DNA of 64,000 bases from Christiangramia salexigens. Its GTDB lineage: Bacteria; Bacteroidota; Bacteroidia; Flavobacteriales; Flavobacteriaceae. The stretch's first letter is position 1. Every line of letters starts with the position of its first letter. Made by a program: the position numbers and the translations under genes. The stretch spans positions 1,646,501-1,710,500 of the forward strand of contig NZ_CP018153.1 of the NCBI RefSeq assembly GCF_001889005.1. The letters run 5' to 3'. Below the pieces are notes generated by a model. The model was not told the origin of the DNA and ran no database searches. It saw only the letters and a list, made by a program, of their open reading frames with translations. Positions 54,940 through 63,305 of this stretch are shown piece after piece.

Positions 54940-55956
54940 CTATTTAAGGCTTAAAACTTTATTTCTTTTCTCTGCAACACCGTAGAATCTATCCTCTTTT
55001 ATTTCAAAAACCGGCTTCAGAAATCTGACTAATTGCTCGGTTTCTATCAGGAAGGCATCATGCCCATGTATAGAATCTATTTCATAATAACTTACCTCAG
55101 GCTTAAACCGTGATAGTCCTTTATATGCCTTTCTGTTTTCTTCTGCGAGAAAAAAGAGATCCGAATTAACCGTAACGATATGAATATGTCCCTTGATCTG
55201 CCCGGCATATTGAATGTGATCACCTTTTCCTCCACTAATATCAATTGTCGTTAGAAGATGATTCAGAAACTTATAAGAATCCAGATTGAATCGGTTCTTT
55301 AATTTTTCCCCATGATGCAACAACCAGTTCTCCACCTCAAAAACCTGCTTTCCTTCATTCTTTTTATTTTCGAACTTTTGTGCCAGTGACTGCGGAGTCC
55401 TATAAAAGGTCATTGCATGCATACGCGCGTCGTGAACCGGATTTGACGAATTATTCAGAATATGTTCTTGTATTCTACAGTTCGCCACTAACCAGTCTGT
55501 AGCTTTAAAATCCGTAGCTACCGGGATAATATGCTTAGCCAGTGCCGGCTTTAATACGGCAAGTTCCCAGGCCAAGGCTCCGCCAATAGAACCCCCTATG
55601 ATCGCATACAATTTATCAATATTCAGTTTCTCCAACACTTTTGCCTGAAGTCTGGCGATATCTTTTAGTTTAAAATCCTTGTATTCCTTAAAAACTTCAT
55701 GCCCCTTATAACCATTCCCGGGAATATTGATTGCTAATACACAATACTTCCTTAGATCTATACATTTATCTTCCCCTATCAGATCTTTCCACCATCCAAA
55801 TTCCCCGGTCACTTCTGAATTCCCTGTGAGTGCATGATTCACAAGCACTACAGGAGCTTCAGTAGGTTTATTTCCGAAAAACTGGAAACTAAGTCGGATA
55901 TCCTGAACTTTCCCGGCAGAATTCTCAAATTGGTCTATAACAATTTCCCTTAGCAT
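54940..55956 (-). CDS. Homoserine O-acetyltransferase-type alpha/beta-hydrolase
   Basis: A 338-residue alpha/beta-hydrolase of the MetX family: LVNHALTGNSEV, the nucleophile in IIGGSIGGALAWELA, and the catalytic histidine in IDSIHGHDAFLIE. It activates homoserine with acetyl-CoA. It lies 5 nt before metZ and 62 nt after metY, from which it is separated by a strong hairpin. Confidence 0.85.
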   Translation of the reverse strand: MLREIVIDQFENSAGKVQDIRLSFQFFGNKPTEAPVVLVNHALTGNSEVTGEFGWWKDLIGEDKCIDLRKYCVLAINIPGNGYKGHEVFKEYKDFKLKDIARLQAKVLEKLNIDKLYAIIGGSIGGALAWELAVLKPALAKHIIPVATDFKATDWLVANCRIQEHILNNSSNPVHDARMHAMTFYRTPQSLAQKFENKKNEGKQVFEVENWLLHHGEKLKNRFNLDSYKFLNHLLTTIDISGGKGDHIQYAGQIKGHIHIVTVNSDLFFLAEENRKAYKGLSRFKPEVSYYEIDSIHGHDAFLIETEQLVRFLKPVFEIKEDRFYGVAEKRNKVLSLK

Positions 55957-55969
55957 ATTTCTTTTTTTT

Positions 55970-55998
55970 ATCCGGGAGAAACAAGATACCTCCCGGAT
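55970..55998 (-). promoter_or_regulatory. Intercistronic hairpin between metY and metX
   Basis: ATCCGGGAG/CTCCCGGAT forms a perfect 9-bp stem. On the transcribed minus strand it is followed by As, not Ts, so it is not a terminator. It may stabilise the upstream mRNA or direct processing. Confidence 0.55.
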
Positions 55999-56018
55999 TT
56001 TTAACCTAAAACAACGAA

Positions 56019-57311
56019 TTAAACAAGTACTGTATTCCTGATCTTACTGAATGCTTCCTTAAGATCGTTCTGAAGGTCCTCTATATCTTCCAGACCAACC
56101 GAGAGCCTTATGAGGTCTGGTGTTACTCCTGTATCTGCCTGTTCCTTTTCATTTAATTGCTGATGTGTTGTACTGGCAGGATGAATTATGAGAGATTTGG
56201 TATCACCTATATTTGCCAGAAGAGAAAAGATCTGAGTCTCATCTACCACAGTTTTGGCCGATAGGTAACCACCTTTTAATCCAAATGTTACCACTCCGCT
56301 TTGACCTTCCGGTAGATATTTATCGGCCAGAGCTTTATATTTACTGGATTCCAGTCCCGGGTAATTTACCCAAGCCACCTCTTCCTGACCTTCCAGCCAC
56401 TTAGCAAGTTTTAGAGCATTGCTGCTATGTTCCTTTATTCTAACTTTTAAGGTTTCCAGCCCCTGAATTATTTGAAAGGCATTATAAGGACTTAAAGCTG
56501 CTCCATGATCGCGTAAACCTTCTATTCTAACCTTGGCTATAAATGCTGCTTCTTTAAGCACATCGTGATAAACCAGACCATGATAACCAGGTGAAGGCTC
56601 TGTAAATTCCGGGAATTTTCCATTGGCCCAGTCGAATTTACCGGCATCGATAATTACACCACCAAGCGAAGATCCATTTCCGCTAATATATTTGGTTAGC
56701 GAATGTATTACGATATCTGCTCCATGTTCTATAGGTTTCAGAAGATAAGGGGTAGCCACAGTATTGTCTACTATAAATGGCACCTTAAAAGCTTTTGCTT
56801 CTTTGGATATACCTTTCAAATCGAGAACATCGAGTTTTGGATTACCCACAGATTCAGCGAAAAACACTCTCGTATTTTCTTTCGCCGCTTTGGAAAAATT
56901 CGCGGGGTCTGAAGGATCTACAAAAGTTGTTGTAATGCCAAGGCGTGGAAGCGTATTTTTAAATAGATTATACGTCCCTCCATACAAACTGTTTGAAGAT
57001 ACTATATGATCCCCGGCTTTTAGAAGGGTTAATAATGTAGTACTGGTTGCTGCGGTTCCTGAAGCGGTAACAACCGCTGCGATTCCACCTTCAAGGGCAG
57101 CAAGACGTTGTTCCAGTACATCATTGGTAGGATTATTAATCCTTGTATAAATATAACCTGGTTCTGCCAGTGAAAATAGATTGGCTGCATGGTCGGAATC
57201 TTTAAAAACATAAGATGTAGATTGATAAATGGGAACTGCTCTTGTTCCTCCGTTAGAATTTACATCGTGACCTGTATGAAGAGCTTGGGTTGAAAATTTT
57301 TGAGTACTCAT
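56019..57311 (-). CDS. metY: O-acetylhomoserine sulfhydrylase
   Basis: A 430-residue PLP enzyme, the typical length for MetY. FSTQALHTGHDVNSNGGTRAVPIYQSTSY opens the protein, ADIVIHSLTKYISGNGSSLGG holds the PLP lysine, and LANIGDTKSLIIHPASTTHQQL closes the active site. It makes homocysteine from O-acetylhomoserine and sulfide. It is the first structural gene after the tandem leader peptides; terminator A ends 28 nt before its ATG. Confidence 0.93.
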   Translation of the reverse strand: MSTQKFSTQALHTGHDVNSNGGTRAVPIYQSTSYVFKDSDHAANLFSLAEPGYIYTRINNPTNDVLEQRLAALEGGIAAVVTASGTAATSTTLLTLLKAGDHIVSSNSLYGGTYNLFKNTLPRLGITTTFVDPSDPANFSKAAKENTRVFFAESVGNPKLDVLDLKGISKEAKAFKVPFIVDNTVATPYLLKPIEHGADIVIHSLTKYISGNGSSLGGVIIDAGKFDWANGKFPEFTEPSPGYHGLVYHDVLKEAAFIAKVRIEGLRDHGAALSPYNAFQIIQGLETLKVRIKEHSSNALKLAKWLEGQEEVAWVNYPGLESSKYKALADKYLPEGQSGVVTFGLKGGYLSAKTVVDETQIFSLLANIGDTKSLIIHPASTTHQQLNEKEQADTGVTPDLIRLSVGLEDIEDLQNDLKEAFSKIRNTVLV

Positions 57312-57339
57312 GATTTCTTTTTGTTAAATGTTATTCAAT

Positions 57340-57378
57340 AAAAAAGTCCCCTTGATTTGCTATTACCAGGGGGACTTT
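57340..57378 (-). terminator. Attenuator terminator A before metY
   Basis: On the minus strand AAAGTCCCCCTG/CAAGGGGACTTT with a T run. The 10-nt segment CTGGTAATAG (57360-57369) in its 5' arm and loop can pair with CTATTGCCAG (57416-57425) in the leader peptide A frame: 10 bp with one G-U. That alternative helix would prevent the terminator. Confidence 0.92.
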
Positions 57379-57400
57379 AAAATTGAAACAGATAACTAAT

Positions 57401-57496
57401 CTATATCTTCAAAATCTGGCAATAGCGTTGCATGTGACACATACACATCACAAACATCATTCTACACATTGCCATTATTTGATTTGAAAATTTCAT
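57401..57496 (-). CDS. Met/Cys leader peptide A (attenuator of metYXZ)
   Basis: A 31-codon frame from ATG at 57496 to TAG at 57401 with ten Met (start included) and four Cys residues. Its core AMCRMMFVMCMCHM is followed by the codons that hold the antiterminator segment (57416-57425). A second ATG at codon 8 (57475) could also start it. A ribosome stalled on Met or Cys codons would let the antiterminator form. Confidence 0.9.
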   Translation of the reverse strand: MKFSNQIMAMCRMMFVMCMCHMQRYCQILKI

Positions 57497-57563
57497 GTTT
57501 ACTTTTTTAATCCTGAAAAATTTAGTCTTGTTCTTTTCTAAGCTTACTTAGAATGTACCGCAT

Positions 57564-57594
57564 AAAAAAAGCCGCTGCGGTTGGCAGCGGCTTT
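57564..57594 (-). terminator. Attenuator terminator B
   Basis: On the minus strand AAAGCCGCTGC/GCAGCGGCTTT, a perfect 11-bp stem with a 5-nt loop and seven Ts. CGCTGC in the 5' arm can pair with GCAGCG (within 57632-57639) in the leader B reading frame. Confidence 0.92.
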
Positions 57595-57616
57595 ATGCAA
57601 TATTATCGTTTCAGAT

Positions 57617-57685
57617 TTATGCAATAGAGTGCGCTGCGGAGGTTTTCCACATCATGCACATCATATTAGCAAATCTTCTGATCAT
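57617..57685 (-). CDS. Met/Cys leader peptide B (upstream attenuator of metYXZ)
   Basis: A 22-codon frame from ATG at 57685 to TAA at 57617 whose core is NMMCMMW. The ACC-TCC-GCA-GCG codons after it hold the antiterminator segment. It lies about 20 nt after a good promoter and before terminator B, about 120 nt upstream of leader peptide A. No promoter was seen between the two units, so a polymerase must pass both terminators to reach metY. Confidence 0.88.
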   Translation of the reverse strand: MIRRFANMMCMMWKTSAAHSIA

Positions 57686-57706
57686 TATTTCTAATTATTT
57701 CGTTTA

Positions 57707-57714
57707 CAAATATA
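57707..57714 (-). promoter_or_regulatory. -7 promoter box of the metY leader transcript
   Basis: TATATTTG on the minus strand, a full TAnnTTTG match, 21 nt before the ATG of leader peptide B. A TTTG lies 21 bp further upstream. It is divergent to the metK promoter. Confidence 0.6.
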
Positions 57715-57824
57715 AAGGCCAAATATTTTAATAAACAAACTAAACATTACAAAATTTTATTTAGACCCGCATTTTTACATAATTCTCAATTTGAGGCCTT
57801 TATTTTTAAAAAACGTTAAATCGA

Positions 57825-57854
57825 TTTGAGATCATGCTTATTTTTATACATTTG
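57825..57854 (+). promoter_or_regulatory. metK promoter
   Basis: TTTG (57825-57828), 18 bp, TACATTTG (57847-57854), the best promoter match in the window. Transcription would start about 10 nt before the SAM-II riboswitch. Confidence 0.7.
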
Positions 57855-57870
57855 TAATCGAATTATTGAA

Positions 57871-57945
57871 AGGGACAGATTTGACTGATTGCAACCCTAA
57901 AATATATGGCTAAGTACCATATATGCTAAAATGCTAAAGCAGTAG
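57871..57945 (+). ncRNA. SAM-II riboswitch before metK
   Basis: AGGG/CCCT forms P1 around the conserved ACAGATTTGACTGATTGCA loop, and AAATGCTAAAGCAGT gives the conserved 3' part; ACTG (57884-57887) pairs with CAGT (57940-57943) as the pseudoknot. A small hairpin ATATATGG/CCATATAT is inserted in the linker. The pattern fits the SAM-II aptamer known from alphaproteobacteria and Bacteroidota. The start codon is 68 nt downstream, and no terminator is seen, so translational control is likely. Confidence 0.9.
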
Positions 57946-58012
57946 TTACTACACTCCTATTAGCCTTTCACGTCAAATTTTGCCCATTCTTATAACCTAA
58001 AAAAGTAATTGA

Positions 58013-59275
58013 ATGGCTTATTTATTTACTTCAGAAAGTGTATCTGAAGGGCACCCGGATAAAATTGCAGATCAGATCAGTGATACCTTATTGGATAACT
58101 TCCTTGCATTTGATGAGGAATCTAAAGTTGCCTGCGAAACTCTTGTAACAACAGGTCAAGTTGTACTTGCAGGTGAGGTAAGAAGTAATACATACCTGGA
58201 TGTTCAGAATATCGCCAGGGATGTTATAAATGAAATTGGGTACACCAAAGGAGCCTACAAATTTAGTGGAGATTCCTGTGGCGTTATTTCTCTTATCCAT
58301 GAACAATCTCAGGATATCTATCAGGGGGTGGATCGAGGTAAAAAAGAAGAACAAGGTGCCGGTGACCAGGGTATGATGTTTGGCTATGCTACCAATGAGA
58401 CCGAGAATTATATGCCACTAGCTCTGGATCTTTCTCACAGGATCCTTATTGAACTTGCAAAACTAAGAAGAGAAGGCAAGGAAATCCCATATCTTAGACC
58501 AGATTCCAAAAGTCAGGTAACAATAGAATATAGTGATGATAATGTACCTCAACGAATTGTTGCGATTGTAGTCTCAACGCAGCATGATGAATTTGATGAG
58601 TCTGACGAAAAGATGCTTACCAAGATCAAAAAAGATATCATAGAAATCCTTATTCCAAGGTTAAAAGAACAATTGCCTGAGTATGTTCAGGATCTTTTTG
58701 ATAATGATATCACTTACCACATAAACCCTACGGGAAAATTCGTAATTGGTGGACCTCACGGTGATGCAGGTCTAACAGGAAGAAAAATTATCGTAGACAC
58801 TTACGGCGGAAAAGGTGCTCATGGAGGTGGTGCATTTTCGGGGAAAGACCCATCCAAAGTGGACAGATCTGCGGCTTATGCTTCGAGACATATCGCCAAA
58901 AATCTTGTTGCGGCAGGAGTTTCTTCAGAAGTATTGGTACAGGTATCCTATGCTATTGGTGTAGTTGAACCTATTTCAATATCGGTGGATACTTACGGAA
59001 AAAAGAATACCGATCTTTCTGACGGCGAGATCGCGATGAAGGTGAGGGAAATTTTTGATATGAGACCAGCCGCTATAGAGGATCGCTTAAAACTAAGAAA
59101 ACCTATTTATCGTGAAACGGCGGCCTATGGACATATGGGAAAAGAGCCACGCACCATAACCAAAGTTTTCGAAAGCCCGTATAATGGAAAGATCAGCAAA
59201 GAGGTAGAATTATTTACCTGGGAAAAGCTCGATTACGTTGATAAAATAAAGGAAAGTATTCCATTAAATAACTAG
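58013..59275 (+). CDS. metK: S-adenosylmethionine synthetase
   Basis: A 420-residue MAT. FTSESVSEGHPDKIADQISD, GAGDQGMMFGYA, GGPHGDAGLTGRKIIVDTYGG and GGGAFSGKDPSKVDRSAAY are the ATP, methionine and metal site motifs. It makes SAM, the ligand of both riboswitches in this window. It is followed by a perfect terminator. Confidence 0.98.
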   Translation: MAYLFTSESVSEGHPDKIADQISDTLLDNFLAFDEESKVACETLVTTGQVVLAGEVRSNTYLDVQNIARDVINEIGYTKGAYKFSGDSCGVISLIHEQSQDIYQGVDRGKKEEQGAGDQGMMFGYATNETENYMPLALDLSHRILIELAKLRREGKEIPYLRPDSKSQVTIEYSDDNVPQRIVAIVVSTQHDEFDESDEKMLTKIKKDIIEILIPRLKEQLPEYVQDLFDNDITYHINPTGKFVIGGPHGDAGLTGRKIIVDTYGGKGAHGGGAFSGKDPSKVDRSAAYASRHIAKNLVAAGVSSEVLVQVSYAIGVVEPISISVDTYGKKNTDLSDGEIAMKVREIFDMRPAAIEDRLKLRKPIYRETAAYGHMGKEPRTITKVFESPYNGKISKEVELFTWEKLDYVDKIKESIPLNN

Positions 59276-59283
59276 ACAATCTT

Positions 59284-59311
59284 AAAAGCTGCCAATTGGC
59301 AGCTTTTTTTT
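59284..59311 (+). terminator. metK terminator
   Basis: AAAAGCTGCCAATTGGCAGCTTTT is a perfect palindrome with a T run, 9 nt after the metK stop. Confidence 0.93.
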
Positions 59312-59387
59312 ATCATTTCTTCGCAAAACCTTAACAGCGGTGAGTTTTAATAATTCCTACTTTTAAAATTCATCAAGGGAACGTTCT

Positions 59388-60752
59388 ATGTCTTTGTTTA
59401 AAAAAATGAGAAACACTATCAAGCTGCTAAAGTCGGTTGATATGGATCAATTAGCCAAGATCAATGAAAAGATAGATCTGGCTGATGCCATGAAAACTTT
59501 AGGTAGTCTGGATGATCGCCAGCTGGCAGGTTTGATGAAAATGTTAAAAACAAAGCGTAAAAAAGGTCAGCATGACCTCCCTCCCATAGATGGGGATTTT
59601 TATAAGCTGGATCTAAAATTGACCGATGAACAACGAGCGATCCAGTTAAAAGTTCGCAATTTCATGGAGGATGAGATCAAGCCTCTGGTAAATGAATACT
59701 GGAAAAAAGATCAGTTCCCTTTTGAGGTCATTGAAAAGTTCAAAAAACTGAATATTGTAGGTGTACCCTATTCAGGCTACGGCTGTCCCGATCTTCCGTT
59801 TTTAATGGAAGGGATCATAGCTCAGGAGATTGCCAGAGTAGATGTGTCTATATCTACATTTTTTGGTGTGCATAGTGGGCTTGCCATGGGGTCTATCTAC
59901 CTCTGCGGTAGTGAAGAACAAAAGCAGGAATGGCTTCCTAAGATGCAAAAAATGGAAACCATCGGTGCCTTTGGATTAACGGAACCCAATGTAGGTTCTG
60001 GTGTAGCCGGCGGGTTGGAAACCACCTGTAGTTTTGATGGTGAACACTGGATTCTGAACGGTCAGAAAAAATGGATCGGGAATGCCACATTCGCAGATGT
60101 TACTGTGATCTGGGCTCGGGACATTGAATCTAACAGGGTTAAAGGATTTTTGGTAAAGAAGGACAATCCGGGATTTAAAACTGAAAAAATCAGGGATAAA
60201 ATGGCCTTACGAATTGTTCAGAATGCCATTATTACCCTAAAAGACTGCAAGATCCCGGAAAAAGACAGGCTTCAAAATGCCAATTCATTTAAAGACACCG
60301 CCAATGTATTGCGAATGACGCGGGCGGGAGTAGCCTGGCAGGCCGTTGGATGTGCACGGGGAGCTTATGAAAGTGCTTTGAAATACACCAAGAAGAGAGA
60401 GCAATTTGGAAGACCCATAGCTTCTTTTCAACTTATTCAAAATCACCTTGTGGAAATGCTTTCAAATTTAACCTCGATGCAGACTCTTTGTTTCCGCTTA
60501 TCAGAAATGCAGGATCAGGGATTGCTTACGGATGAACACGCTAGTCTCGCAAAAGTTTATTCCAGTATGCGAATGAGAGATGTTGTTAGCAGAGCCCGTG
60601 AAGTGTTAGGAGGAAATGGAATATTACTGGAATATGATGTGGCCCGATTTGTAGCAGATGCAGAGGCCATATATAGTTATGAAGGAACAAAAGAAATTAA
60701 TTCACTTATAGTAGGACGTGCCATAACCGGTTATAGCGCCTTTGTAAGTTAA
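59388..60752 (+). CDS. Acyl-CoA dehydrogenase with N-terminal extension
   Basis: A 454-residue acyl-CoA dehydrogenase, closest in style to glutaryl-CoA dehydrogenase: GAFGLTEPNVGSG, WILNGQKKWIGNATFADV, RAGVAWQAVGCARGAYESALKYTKKREQFGRPIASFQLIQN and SYEGTKEINSLIVGRAITG with the catalytic Glu. About 65 charged residues precede the normal start (LKLTDEQRAIQ), rich in Lys and Leu and probably helical. The substrate is not clear from the sequence. Confidence 0.9.
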   Translation: MSLFKKMRNTIKLLKSVDMDQLAKINEKIDLADAMKTLGSLDDRQLAGLMKMLKTKRKKGQHDLPPIDGDFYKLDLKLTDEQRAIQLKVRNFMEDEIKPLVNEYWKKDQFPFEVIEKFKKLNIVGVPYSGYGCPDLPFLMEGIIAQEIARVDVSISTFFGVHSGLAMGSIYLCGSEEQKQEWLPKMQKMETIGAFGLTEPNVGSGVAGGLETTCSFDGEHWILNGQKKWIGNATFADVTVIWARDIESNRVKGFLVKKDNPGFKTEKIRDKMALRIVQNAIITLKDCKIPEKDRLQNANSFKDTANVLRMTRAGVAWQAVGCARGAYESALKYTKKREQFGRPIASFQLIQNHLVEMLSNLTSMQTLCFRLSEMQDQGLLTDEHASLAKVYSSMRMRDVVSRAREVLGGNGILLEYDVARFVADAEAIYSYEGTKEINSLIVGRAITGYSAFVS

Positions 60753-60770
60753 ACTGAAAAAGAAAAATTT

Positions 60771-61700
60771 ATGTCAATGTTAATTGTATGTCCGGGAAAA
60801 GATCCGGAAAACTGGGTAAAAGCTTTAGAAAATCAACATCCGGGGTTAAACATTTATGTTTATCCTGAAGATCATGATAAAGAAGAGGTGGAATTTGCCT
60901 TAACATGGAATCACCCGAGAGGCCTTTTCAAGAATTACCCTAATCTAAAAGTAATAGCCAGCATGGGTGCTGGAGTTGATCATATTACTCAGGATCCTGG
61001 ATTACCTGAAGATGTTAAGATCACCAGGATCGTAGATGAAATGATCTCTGAAGACATGAGCGATTATGTACTTAGCCAGGTAATGAATCACATTAGAGGT
61101 CTGCATGAGTATACAAAAATGCAACAGGAAAAGAAATGGGACAGATTTCAATACAAAAGACCCAAAGACACCAAAATTGGTATTATGGGATTAGGTGTAT
61201 TAGGTAATGCTGTTGCCGATAAGCTGAATAAAAATGGCTTTCAAATTTATGGATGGTCTAAAACCGAAAAGACTTGCGACAATGTAACCAGTTTTCACGG
61301 GAAGGATCAATTGGATGAATTTCTTGAAAATTCAGAGATCCTGGTTTGCCTGTTACCTTTAACCAAAGACACTGAAAATATTTTGAATGCCAACCTTTTT
61401 GATCGCTTACCAGAAGGAGCTTATGTGATCAATGCAGCAAGAGGACAGCATCTGGTAGAACATGATCTTATGGAAATGATAGATAACGGTCACCTTTCCG
61501 GAGCATCACTCGATGTATTCCGCGAGGAACCACTGCCAGAAGAACATCCATTCTGGGAACATTCTAAAATAAATATCACACCCCATATCGCCAGTCTTAC
61601 CAATCCAAATTCCGTGGTAGCCCAGATCGTTGAGAATTACGAAAGAATGAAAGAAGAGGAACCTCTTAAGAACAAGATAGAATTGGATAAGGGATATTGA
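60771..61700 (+). CDS. D-isomer 2-hydroxyacid dehydrogenase (GhrA-like)
   Basis: A 309-residue NAD(P)-dependent dehydrogenase. GIMGLGVLGNAVADKL is the Rossmann motif; the catalytic Arg is in INAARGQHLVE, Glu in DVFREEPLPEEHPFW, and His in ITPHIAS. It probably reduces glyoxylate or hydroxypyruvate. It lies 18 nt after the acyl-CoA dehydrogenase gene and 18 nt before the stress protein gene. Confidence 0.92.
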   Translation: MSMLIVCPGKDPENWVKALENQHPGLNIYVYPEDHDKEEVEFALTWNHPRGLFKNYPNLKVIASMGAGVDHITQDPGLPEDVKITRIVDEMISEDMSDYVLSQVMNHIRGLHEYTKMQQEKKWDRFQYKRPKDTKIGIMGLGVLGNAVADKLNKNGFQIYGWSKTEKTCDNVTSFHGKDQLDEFLENSEILVCLLPLTKDTENILNANLFDRLPEGAYVINAARGQHLVEHDLMEMIDNGHLSGASLDVFREEPLPEEHPFWEHSKINITPHIASLTNPNSVVAQIVENYERMKEEEPLKNKIELDKGY

Positions 61701-61718
61701 TAATTTAAATTTTTACAG

Positions 61719-62168
61719 ATGGATACTTTAGATAATATCATGGTAGCGGTAGACTTTAATGAAAGCATTGGCGAATTAATGGTCTATGCAGAAAGTCTCG
61801 CACAAAAATTTAAGGCTAAGGTATGGGTCTTACACGTAGCCGATCCGGAACCGGACTTTATTGGTTATGAGCCTGGGCCGCAATATATCAGAGATATTAA
61901 AGCTGAAGAATACCGGGAAGAGCACCGTAAGCTTCAGGAGATCTGTAAAAATTTCATCGGTGAGGATATAAAAGCGGAAGCCTTACTCATTCAGGGCTCC
62001 ACTGTAGAAACAGTTCTAAATGAAGCTAAAAAACTGAAGATAGACCTGCTTATCGTAGGAACACATAAACATAGTTTTTTACACAATCTGCTTCAGGAAA
62101 ATGTTTCCATGGAATTATTGAAGAAAGTTGAGATTCCGATGCTTACCATTCCAATTCTAGAAGATTAA
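61719..62168 (+). CDS. Universal stress protein (UspA family)
   Basis: A 149-residue single UspA domain: NIMVAVDFNESIGELMVYAESLAQKF at the start and DLLIVGTHKHSFLHNLLQENVSMELLKKVEIPMLTIPI at the end. The usual ATP motif G-2X-G-9X-G(S/T) is not kept (GTHKHSFLHN), so it may not bind ATP. It closes a three-gene operon and is followed by a terminator. Confidence 0.9.
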   Translation: MDTLDNIMVAVDFNESIGELMVYAESLAQKFKAKVWVLHVADPEPDFIGYEPGPQYIRDIKAEEYREEHRKLQEICKNFIGEDIKAEALLIQGSTVETVLNEAKKLKIDLLIVGTHKHSFLHNLLQENVSMELLKKVEIPMLTIPILED

Positions 62169-62170
62169 AT

Positions 62171-62200
62171 CAATCCCCTGTTTTCAGGGGATTTCTTATT
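62171..62200 (+). terminator. Terminator after the stress protein gene
   Basis: AATCCCCTG-TTTT-CAGGGGATT followed by a T-rich tract, directly after the stop codon. Confidence 0.85.
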
Positions 62201-62221
62201 TTCACATAAAAATCTCCCGAA

Positions 62222-63172
62222 TTGGAATATAACAAACAGCAACTCGAGCAAGTACTTTATGATATAGAACCATATACTCATCGAACACCGGTTCTAAAAT
62301 CCAGACTTATAAACGAAATATCCGGAAGCGATATTTGGTTTAAGTGTGAAAATTTCCAGAGAATGGGAGCTTTTAAGATGAGAGGTGCTGCCAATGCAAT
62401 TCTAAATCTTAGCAAAGAGCAACAGGACAAAGGTGTAGTAACCCATTCTTCGGGAAATTTTGCACAGGCACTTTCTCTTGCAGCAAAATCACTTGGAGTA
62501 CCGGCCTATATCGTCATGCCAGATTCTGCACCCGAAGTAAAGAAAGCTGCGGTTAGAACTTACGGCGGCAAAATCACCGAATGCCCTTCTACCCTAAAAG
62601 ATAGGGAGGATGCTGCAAACCAAATTCAGCAACAAACGGGAGCCACATTTATACATCCATCCAATGATACCAATGTGATCCTTGGTCAGGGCACAGCGGC
62701 AATAGAATTGCTTCAGGAACAACCAGACCTGGATTTTATTATCACCCCCGTGGGAGGTGGTGGCCTTATAGCAGGAACTGCACTTGCAGCCAAATTCTTT
62801 GGCAGGAACTGTAAATGCGTTGGAGCCGAACCTTTAGAAGCAGATGATGCATGGAGGTCCATGCAATCGGGAAATATCGAATCCAACTCCAGTGCAAATA
62901 CTATTGCCGACGGGTTAAAAACTCAGTTAGGAGATCTCAATTTCCCTATTATCCTTGAAGACGTGGACGACATCATTAGAGTAACTGAAGCTGAAATAAA
63001 ATCGGCTATGAAGCTTATCTGGGAACGTATGAAAATTGTTATAGAACCTTCGAGCGCAGTCGCACTGGCCGCGGTTTTAAAAGAATCTCAGTTATTTAAG
63101 GGTAAAAAGCTGGGTATAATTATTTCAGGTGGAAATGTAGATCTCAAAAAACTTCAGGAAATGATTTCCTGA
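62222..63172 (+). CDS. Threonine/serine dehydratase (TTG start)
   Basis: A 316-residue PLP enzyme of fold type II. The PLP lysine is in CENFQRMGAFKMRGAANAI, the glycine loop is VGGGGLIAGTALA, and SSGNFAQALSLAA binds the phosphate. The start is TTG at 62222: a stop lies 15 nt upstream and there is no ATG until inside the conserved core. Threonine or serine dehydratase, or serine racemase, are all possible. Confidence 0.88.
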   Translation: MEYNKQQLEQVLYDIEPYTHRTPVLKSRLINEISGSDIWFKCENFQRMGAFKMRGAANAILNLSKEQQDKGVVTHSSGNFAQALSLAAKSLGVPAYIVMPDSAPEVKKAAVRTYGGKITECPSTLKDREDAANQIQQQTGATFIHPSNDTNVILGQGTAAIELLQEQPDLDFIITPVGGGGLIAGTALAAKFFGRNCKCVGAEPLEADDAWRSMQSGNIESNSSANTIADGLKTQLGDLNFPIILEDVDDIIRVTEAEIKSAMKLIWERMKIVIEPSSAVALAAVLKESQLFKGKKLGIIISGGNVDLKKLQEMIS

Positions 63173-63305
63173 TAGTTTCTCACCTCTTACTTGATTTACT
63201 TTTCAAAAATTTTTAGCGGAGTATCCTAAAATAAAGTATCTTAATATGCTAATCCTACCGGGTTTAGCTTATTTGCTATTTACTTAAACGAGGGGACTAA
63301 CTACT

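Noticed and set aside
63173..63305. Gap before the SLC13 gene, checked for a sulfur-related RNA element
   Set aside because: No hairpin, leader peptide or aptamer pattern was found.
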